Source: Amycolatopsis aidingensis (GTDB lineage: Bacteria; Actinomycetota; Actinomycetes; Mycobacteriales; Pseudonocardiaceae). Taken from it: DNA of 64,000 nt. Positions 59,424 through 64,000 of this stretch are shown piece after piece. The notes beneath the pieces were generated by a model. The model was not told where the DNA came from and made no database searches. It worked only from the letters and a program-made list of their open reading frames with translations. The stretch spans positions 5,678,001 to 5,742,000 of the forward strand of contig NZ_CP076538.1 of NCBI RefSeq assembly GCF_018885265.1, written 5' to 3'. Numbering within the stretch: the first letter of the stretch is position 1; every line of letters begins with the position of its first letter. Made by a program: the position numbers and the translations under genes.

Positions 59424-60899
59424 ATGGGCGGACTGCTGGTGGCCGGGACCACCTCCGACGCGGGCAAGTCGACCGTGACCGCGGGCCTGTGCCGGTGGCT
59501 GGCCCGGCAGGGGGTGCGGGTCGCGCCGTTCAAGTCGCAGAACATGTCGAACAACTCGATGGTCTGCGCGGACGGCGCCGAGATCGGGCGGGCGCAGTGG
59601 CTGCAGGCGGTGGCCGCGGGGGTGGAACCGGAGTCGGCGATGAACCCGGTGCTGCTGAAACCGGGCGGGGACCGGCGCAGCCATGTGGTGCTGCGCGGCC
59701 GCCCGTGGGGTGAGCTGGCTGCCGGTGAGTGGGCGAACGGCAGGCGGGCACTGGCCGAGGCGGCATACCAGGCGCTGGCGGAGCTGCGCGAGCGGTTCGA
59801 CGTGGTGCTGTGCGAGGGCGCTGGCAGCCCGGCCGAGATCAACCTGCGCTCCGGGGACTACGTGAACATGGGCCTTGCCCGGCAGGCGGACCTGCCGGTG
59901 CTGCTGGTCGGCGATATCGACCGGGGTGGGATGCTGGCCGCGATGGCGGGCACGCTGGCCCTGCTGGACCAGGCCGACCAGCGGCTGTTGGCCGGCTTCG
60001 TGGTGAACAAGTTCCGCGGCGACCCGGAGCTGCTCCGGCCTGGGCTGTCCACACTGGAGGAACTGACCGGGCGGCCGGTGCTCGGGGTGCTGCCCTGGCT
60101 GCCCGATGCCTGGCTGGACTCCGAGGACTCGCTGGCGCTCGGTGGCTGGTCGGCGGACGCTTCGGGCAGCCTGCGGGTGGCCGCCGTCCGGCTGCCGAGG
60201 GTGTCCAACGCCACCGACCTCGACCCGCTGGCCGCCGAGCCCGGGGTGTCGGTGACGGTGACCGCGGACCCGGACCTGATCGCCGCGGCGGATCTCGCGG
60301 TGCTGCCCGGTACCCGGGCCACCGTGAGCGACCTGGCCTGGCTGCGCGAGCACGGGATCGACTACGCGATCCGCAAGCGGGCCGCCGAGGGCAGGCCGGT
60401 GCTCGGGATCTGCGGCGGCTACCAGATGCTCGCCGGCACCATCGCCGACGAGGTCGAGTCGGGCGCGGGCACCGTGCCCGGGCTGGGGCTGCTACCCACC
60501 GCGGTGCGGTTCACCCAGGAGAAGGTGCTCGGCAGGCCGTCCGGGCACTGGCGGGGGCAGGAGGTGACCGGCTACGAGATCCACCACGGCCGGGTGCGCC
60601 TTACCGGCGAAGCGGAACCCTTCCTGGACGGGTTCCGCAGCGGCGCAGTGTGGGCGACGATGTGGCACGGCGCGTTCGAGCGGGACGGCTTCCGGCGGGC
60701 CTGGCTGGCGGAGGTCGCCGCGCAGGCCGGGGTGTCCTGGGAGCCGGGCGACGCGCCGGGGTTCGCCGCGCTACGTGAGTCCATGGTGGACCGGTTGGCC
60801 GACGCGGTCGAGGAGCACCTCGACGGCGCCGCGCTGCTGGAGCTGATCGAGCGGGGCGCGGACCCCGAGCTGCCGTGGGTGCGGCTGAGCACCGGTTGA
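59424..60899 (+). CDS. cobQ: Adenosylcobyric acid synthase (glutamine-hydrolysing)
   Basis: A 491-residue amidotransferase that amidates four carboxylates of adenosylcobyrinic acid diamide in cobalamin synthesis. The N-terminal dethiobiotin-synthetase-like ATPase has GTTSDAGKST and FKSQNMSNNS; the C-terminal glutaminase has Cys330 in LGICGGYQML and His in EIHHGR. Other cob genes are absent nearby, so the gene is isolated from its pathway. ATG 59424 starts 2 bp after the lipoprotein stop. Confidence 0.94.
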   Translation: MGGLLVAGTTSDAGKSTVTAGLCRWLARQGVRVAPFKSQNMSNNSMVCADGAEIGRAQWLQAVAAGVEPESAMNPVLLKPGGDRRSHVVLRGRPWGELAAGEWANGRRALAEAAYQALAELRERFDVVLCEGAGSPAEINLRSGDYVNMGLARQADLPVLLVGDIDRGGMLAAMAGTLALLDQADQRLLAGFVVNKFRGDPELLRPGLSTLEELTGRPVLGVLPWLPDAWLDSEDSLALGGWSADASGSLRVAAVRLPRVSNATDLDPLAAEPGVSVTVTADPDLIAAADLAVLPGTRATVSDLAWLREHGIDYAIRKRAAEGRPVLGICGGYQMLAGTIADEVESGAGTVPGLGLLPTAVRFTQEKVLGRPSGHWRGQEVTGYEIHHGRVRLTGEAEPFLDGFRSGAVWATMWHGAFERDGFRRAWLAEVAAQAGVSWEPGDAPGFAALRESMVDRLADAVEEHLDGAALLELIERGADPELPWVRLSTG

Positions 60900-60973
60900 G
60901 CACCGGGAACAACGGGGATGCGCCCCGGGTTGCCGGGTAGGGACAGACGAGCTGACGAGGTAAGGAAAGCACC

Positions 60974-62389
60974 GTGCCGCACTACGACCTGGTGATCGTC
61001 GGTACCGGATCGGGGAACTCGATCCTCGACCCACGTTTCGCGGACTGGAAGGTCGCGATCGTCGAGAAGGGCGTGTTCGGCGGCACCTGCCTGAACGTCG
61101 GCTGCATCCCGACGAAGATGTTCGTGCACACCGCGGACATGGCGGCGGCACCGGCGGCGAGTGCCCGGCTCGGAGTGGACGCCGAGCTGCGGGGCGTGCG
61201 CTGGCGCGAGGTGCGGGACCGGATCTTCGGCCGGATCGACCCGATCGCCGAGGGCGGCCGGGAGTACCGCACGCGGCATGCGGACAACGCGAACGTCACG
61301 GTCTACCAGGGCGAGGGGCGGTTCACCGGGCCCAAGGAGATGGCCGTCTCCCTCGCCGACGGCACCGCCGTCGAGCCGGTGACCGCGGACCGGTTCGTGC
61401 TCGCCGCGGGCGGGCGGCCGACCCTGCCGGACGTGCCCGGCCTCGCCGAGGTCGGCTACCACACCTCGGACACCGTGATGCGCATCGACGAGCTGCCCGC
61501 CAGGGCGATCATCCTGGGCAGCGGGTTCGTCGCCGCGGAGTTCGCGCACGTGTTCGCCTCCTTCGGCGTCCAGGTCACCGTGGTGGCGCGCTCCGGGGCG
61601 CTGCTGCGGTCCGAGGACGAGGATGTCAGCTCCCGATTCACCGAGCTGGCCGCGAACCGGTTCGACGTGCGGCTGAATCGCGACACCCTGGCCGCCCGGC
61701 ACACCGAGGGCGGCGGAATCGCGCTGGACCTGAACGCCCCGACCGGGCAGGAGACCGTCGAGGCCGACCTGCTGCTGGTGGCCACCGGGCGGCGCCCCAA
61801 CTCCGACCTGCTCGATGTCGCCGCCACCGGGGTGTCCACCTCGGCGGACGGCCACGTGCTGGTGGACGAGTTCCAGGGCACCGGGATCGATGGCATCTAC
61901 GCGCTGGGCGACATCTCCTCCCCGCAGGAGCTCAAGCACGTCGCCAACCACGAGGCCAGGGTGGTGCAGCACAACCTGCTGCACCCGGACGAGCGGGTCG
62001 CCGCGGACCACCGGTTCGTGCCGCATGCGGTGTTCAGCTCCCCGCAGATCGCCTCGGTCGGGCTGACCGAGCGGCAGGCCATCGCCCGCGGCGTCCGGTA
62101 CGTCACCGCCACCCAGGACTACGCGGGCATCGCCTACGGCTGGGCGATGGAGGACACCAGCGGGTTCGCGAAGTTGCTCGCCGACCCGGTCACCGGGCAA
62201 CTGATCGGCGCACACATCATCGGGCCGCAGGCGTCCACCGTGATCCAGCCGGTGATCCAGGCGATGAGTTTCGGCCTGGACGCCCGCAGCATGGCCCGCG
62301 GGCAGTACTGGATCCACCCCGCCATGCCCGAGCTGATCGAGAACGCCCTGCTCAACCTCCCCCTCGACCCGCCAACCGAAATGCCCTGA
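60974..62389 (+). CDS. mtr: Mycothione reductase
   Basis: A 471-residue pyridine nucleotide-disulfide oxidoreductase reducing mycothiol disulfide with NADPH. The FAD motif is VGTGSGNS, the redox pair Cys39/Cys44 is in GGTCLNVGCIPTK, the NADPH site is ILGSGFVAAEF, and the catalytic dyad is His448/Glu453 in HPAMPE. GTGSGNS without further glycines and the C-terminal pattern distinguish Mtr from lipoamide and glutathione reductases. GTG 60974 with AAGGA. The stop lies within a 30-bp repeat element. Confidence 0.94.
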   Translation: MPHYDLVIVGTGSGNSILDPRFADWKVAIVEKGVFGGTCLNVGCIPTKMFVHTADMAAAPAASARLGVDAELRGVRWREVRDRIFGRIDPIAEGGREYRTRHADNANVTVYQGEGRFTGPKEMAVSLADGTAVEPVTADRFVLAAGGRPTLPDVPGLAEVGYHTSDTVMRIDELPARAIILGSGFVAAEFAHVFASFGVQVTVVARSGALLRSEDEDVSSRFTELAANRFDVRLNRDTLAARHTEGGGIALDLNAPTGQETVEADLLLVATGRRPNSDLLDVAATGVSTSADGHVLVDEFQGTGIDGIYALGDISSPQELKHVANHEARVVQHNLLHPDERVAADHRFVPHAVFSSPQIASVGLTERQAIARGVRYVTATQDYAGIAYGWAMEDTSGFAKLLADPVTGQLIGAHIIGPQASTVIQPVIQAMSFGLDARSMARGQYWIHPAMPELIENALLNLPLDPPTEMP

Positions 62390-62465
62390 ACGGCACTATC
62401 GGGACGTACAACGACGCGAACGGCACTTTTGGGACGTCTAACGTCTCGTACGCCACGTTCAGGGC
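62383..62465. repeat. 30-bp tandem repeat flanked by inverted ends at the mtr terminus
   Basis: Two tandem 30-bp units (62388-62417 and 62418-62447; 24 of 30 bases identical) with core GAACGGCACTNTNGGGACGT. The ends GCCCTGAACG (62383-62392) and CGTTCAGGGC (62456-62465) are perfect inverted repeats, so the whole can fold. The mtr stop codon lies inside. It is unrelated to the GGCMAACRCG family. Confidence 0.75.
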
Positions 62466-62488
62466 CTCGTAGGCTGGCGGGGTGGCGG

Positions 62489-62827
62489 TCAGTTGCCGTC
62501 GGAGCCGGGGGCGGGAGGATCGTCGGCCAGCCGCTCACGGAGGTCGGCGATCTCCTCCCGCGCGGCGGCGAGCCGCTCCTCGAGACCGAGGATCCGGCCG
62601 GCGGCGGCCAGGGTGTGCCCCTCATCGAACAGCTCCCGTAGCCGCGCTACCGCCGCCAGCTGCCTGCGGGAATACCGCCGGTGCCCGCCATCGGACCGGG
62701 CCGGGCGCACCAGGTCGGCGCTGTCCAGACTGCGCAGGAAGGCCTGCTGCACACCGAGTACATCGGCGGCCTGCCCGGTGGAGAACGTCGGATAGTCCTC
62801 GTCATCGAGCTTGCCAAGGTCGGCCAC
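62489..62827 (-). CDS. MerR-family regulator
   Basis: A 112-residue MerR-type protein with N-terminal HTH (PTFSTGQAADVLGVQQAFLRSLDSADLV), wing GGHRRYSRRQ and a coiled-coil C-terminus (LEERLAAAREEIADLRERL). It is shorter than classical MerR and lacks metal Cys. GTG 62827 has AAGGAG 6 nt upstream; a longer frame to 63061 crosses the promoters. On the minus strand TTGTGT-N17-TAATGT (62889-62861) fits its promoter. It may control the divergent small gene and Hsp20. Confidence 0.85.
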   Translation of the reverse strand: MADLGKLDDEDYPTFSTGQAADVLGVQQAFLRSLDSADLVRPARSDGGHRRYSRRQLAAVARLRELFDEGHTLAAAGRILGLEERLAAAREEIADLRERLADDPPAPGSDGN

Positions 62828-62854
62828 GCCGGAACTCCTTACCCATAACGTCGA

Positions 62855-62875
62855 GCCGACATTAGCTACGTCGGC
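62855..62875. promoter_or_regulatory. Candidate MerR operator GCCGAC-N9-GTCGGC
   Basis: A dyad overlapping the merR promoter region between its -35 and -10. It is next to the divergent consensus promoter at 62879. Confidence 0.4.
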
Positions 62876-62878
62876 CAC

Positions 62879-62907
62879 TTGACACAATCTACAGTCACGA
62901 CTATAAG
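62879..62907 (+). promoter_or_regulatory. Near-consensus sigma-70 promoter of the 113-aa gene
   Basis: TTGACA (62879-62884), a 17-bp spacer and TATAAG (62902-62907), the best vegetative promoter match in the window. It drives plus-strand transcription 65 bp before the next ATG. Confidence 0.7.
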
Positions 62908-62971
62908 AAAAGTGGACGCAGTGAGATGTGACCTGGTGCGGACGAACGAGTTGGTACCGGAGTGACCGCGA

Positions 62972-63313
62972 ATGCTGCGAAGGGCTAGTGACATCGAACG
63001 GGTGGACCGCACCCATGGTTCGCTCGCCGAACTGGTGTGCGCGGACCAGGAATGGCTGCACGCCGAGTTCGACGCCATCGTGGCCGCGAACTTCGGTGCG
63101 GCCGCACCGGACCGCGCCCAGCCACCGGCCGGACCGCGCCAGCTGGACCTACCGAGCCCACACGTGCCGGCCTCCCCGTTCCGGCCGGTATCCATGCTGC
63201 CCACCCCGACGACTCCGCCGGGCAGGCAGCACCGGCCACGGCAGCGGTCCCCTCCGTCGGCCGGTCGAACGTTTCGCTCGTCGAGTCCCAGGCAGCTGAC
63301 GAAAGGCAGGTGA
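62972..63313 (+). CDS. Hypothetical protein, 113 aa
   Basis: A 113-residue protein. Its N-terminal 45 residues look structured (SLAELVCADQEWLHAEFDAIVAANF), the rest is a Pro/Arg/Ser-rich disordered tail. ATG 62972 has GGAG 10 nt upstream and a near-consensus promoter at 62879. The strong promoter and following terminator (63383-63411) argue that a real transcript is made. I do not recognise the family. Confidence 0.6.
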   Translation: MLRRASDIERVDRTHGSLAELVCADQEWLHAEFDAIVAANFGAAAPDRAQPPAGPRQLDLPSPHVPASPFRPVSMLPTPTTPPGRQHRPRQRSPPSAGRTFRSSSPRQLTKGR

Positions 63314-63382
63314 TGTCGCCTTCCAGGCACCCACGCTCATGTCGTCCCGGACTGGGACATGGATCGTTGCTCGTTGAAGGTC

Positions 63383-63411
63383 AGCCCCGCCGCGATCGGT
63401 GCGGCGGGGCT
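63383..63411 (+). terminator. Terminator-like hairpin after the 113-aa gene
   Basis: An 11-bp perfect stem (AGCCCCGCCGC, 63383-63393, with 63401-63411) and 7-nt loop, no T-run. It separates the small gene from hsp20. Confidence 0.65.
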
Positions 63412-63561
63412 CGTCATGGCTCAGGGACTCATCAGGACCCGGATAGGTAAAACCTGCACCGTCGGGAACAAGAAAACTAGTTTGAACGTTGTAGATATCG
63501 CCAGGTTCGGCTTCCACGTTCGGAAACCGTGAGTCCGGAGACAGCGAAGGAGGCAGCGGAG

Positions 63562-63993
63562 ATGTTGATGCGCACCGATCCGTTCCGTGAGCTTGACCGG
63601 CTGAGCCAGCAGTTCTTCGGCACCACCGGCACCCGGGCCCGCCCCACCGTGATGCCGATGGACGCCTACCGCTCCGGCAACGAGTACGTCGTGAGCTTCG
63701 ACATTCCGGGCGTGCGCCCGGAGTCCATCGACCTGGACGTCGAGCGCGATGTGCTGACCGTGCACGCCGAGCGCCCAGCGGACTTCGGTGAGGACACGGA
63801 GGTCCAGGCGGCCGAGCGCCCGCGGGGCGTGTTCAGCAGACAGCTGTTCCTCGGCGACACCCTGGACACCGAGAACATCGCCGCGACCTACGACGCCGGC
63901 GTGCTGACCGTGCGGATCCCGGTGGCCGAGCAGGCCAAGCCACGCAAGATCGCGGTCGGCGGCGGCTCCGACCGCAAGGAGATCAACCCCTGA
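63562..63993 (+). CDS. hsp20: Small heat-shock protein, Hsp20/alpha-crystallin family
   Basis: A 143-residue small heat-shock protein. A short N-terminus with [16 protein letters not shown] precedes an alpha-crystallin domain ([25 protein letters not shown] ... GVLTVRIP). It oligomerises and holds unfolded proteins. ATG at 63562 is chosen because AAGGAGG lies exactly 8 nt upstream; a longer frame to 63529 lacks one, and an ATG at 63568 is possible. No HAIR element for HspR is seen upstream. The gene ends 10 bp before the window end. Confidence 0.92.
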   Translation: MLMRTDPFRELDRLSQQFFGTTGTRARPTVMPMDAYRSGNEYVVSFDIPGVRPESIDLDVERDVLTVHAERPADFGEDTEVQAAERPRGVFSRQLFLGDTLDTENIAATYDAGVLTVRIPVAEQAKPRKIAVGGGSDRKEINP

Positions 63994-64000
63994 GGAGCGG

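Noticed and set aside
63412..63561. HAIR (HspR) element before hsp20
   Set aside because: No CTTGAGT-N7-ACTCAAG match; the region is AT-richer but has no clear dyad.

Overview
The window is chromosomal DNA from a very GC-rich actinomycete, most likely of the Pseudonocardiaceae (Amycolatopsis/Saccharomonospora/Prauserella-like); I cannot name a species. The evidence is a mycothione reductase, a 'conservon' signalling set, an Lsr2-type nucleoid protein, FasR next to fabD-fabH-acpP-fabF, abundant GTG starts, and gene order shared with mycobacteria around ahpE-DUF3052-aceE-fasR-fabD. Almost all of it is dense, chromosomal-looking coding sequence; the only mobile trace is a short IS481-like transposase remnant near 38.8 kb.

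Layout. 1-4.1 kb: 3' part of a conservon (CvnA kinase fragment, CvnB, CvnC, CvnD) followed by a StyA-like flavin monooxygenase. 4.2-7.2 kb: cold-shock-domain protein, DinB2-type Y-family polymerase, DUF4262-HhH protein and a small unknown. 7.4-10 kb: secreted GH2 exo-beta-D-glucosaminidase-type enzyme, then tRNA-Val(UAC). 10.1-22.7 kb: central carbon and lipid block: AhpE peroxiredoxin, DUF3052, AceE, an LldD2-like lactate dehydrogenase, a membrane channel-like protein, FasR, the FabD-FabH-AcpP-FabF operon, and a DUF3145 pair. 22.9-28.6 kb: secreted subtilase, an unknown membrane protein, a chimeric Lsr2/H1-like protein. 26.8-35 kb: three-gene transhydrogenase (PntAa-PntAb-PntB), TetR, ferredoxin reductase + DesA3-like desaturase, and FadH. 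35-43.8 kb: a series of small regulator/transport/enzymes units (MerR/MFS, two-component pair, HxlR/DUF1761, TetR/CPBP, YjbQ, HAD). 43.9-50.6 kb: ProS, VOC protein, YaaA, and a two-gene secreted subtilase operon. 50.8-58.4 kb: large LAL-type LuxR regulator, RIO kinase, DEAD-box helicase, BioF, secreted trypsin-like protease. 58.5-64 kb: M15-like lipoprotein, CobQ, mycothione reductase, MerR protein, a small unknown, and Hsp20.

The genes suggest coordinated lactate/pyruvate oxidation to acetyl-CoA feeding type II fatty-acid synthesis under FasR, NADPH supply and desaturation beside it, and several secreted hydrolases (three subtilases, one trypsin-like, one glycosidase).

The most notable non-gene signals are: a short repeat family (core GGC[AC]AAC[AG]CGTGCGCG) arranged as large imperfect palindromes at two convergent gene junctions, extending the C-termini of the genes that run into it; a second, unrelated 30-bp repeat element at another convergent junction; about a dozen genes with a -10-like hexamer 6-8 nt before the start codon and no Shine-Dalgarno (leaderless signature); and several clean dyads in divergent promoter regions. 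The Lsr2-dimerisation/H1-tail protein and the DinB2-type polymerase with Ile at the steric-gate position are the most interesting proteins.
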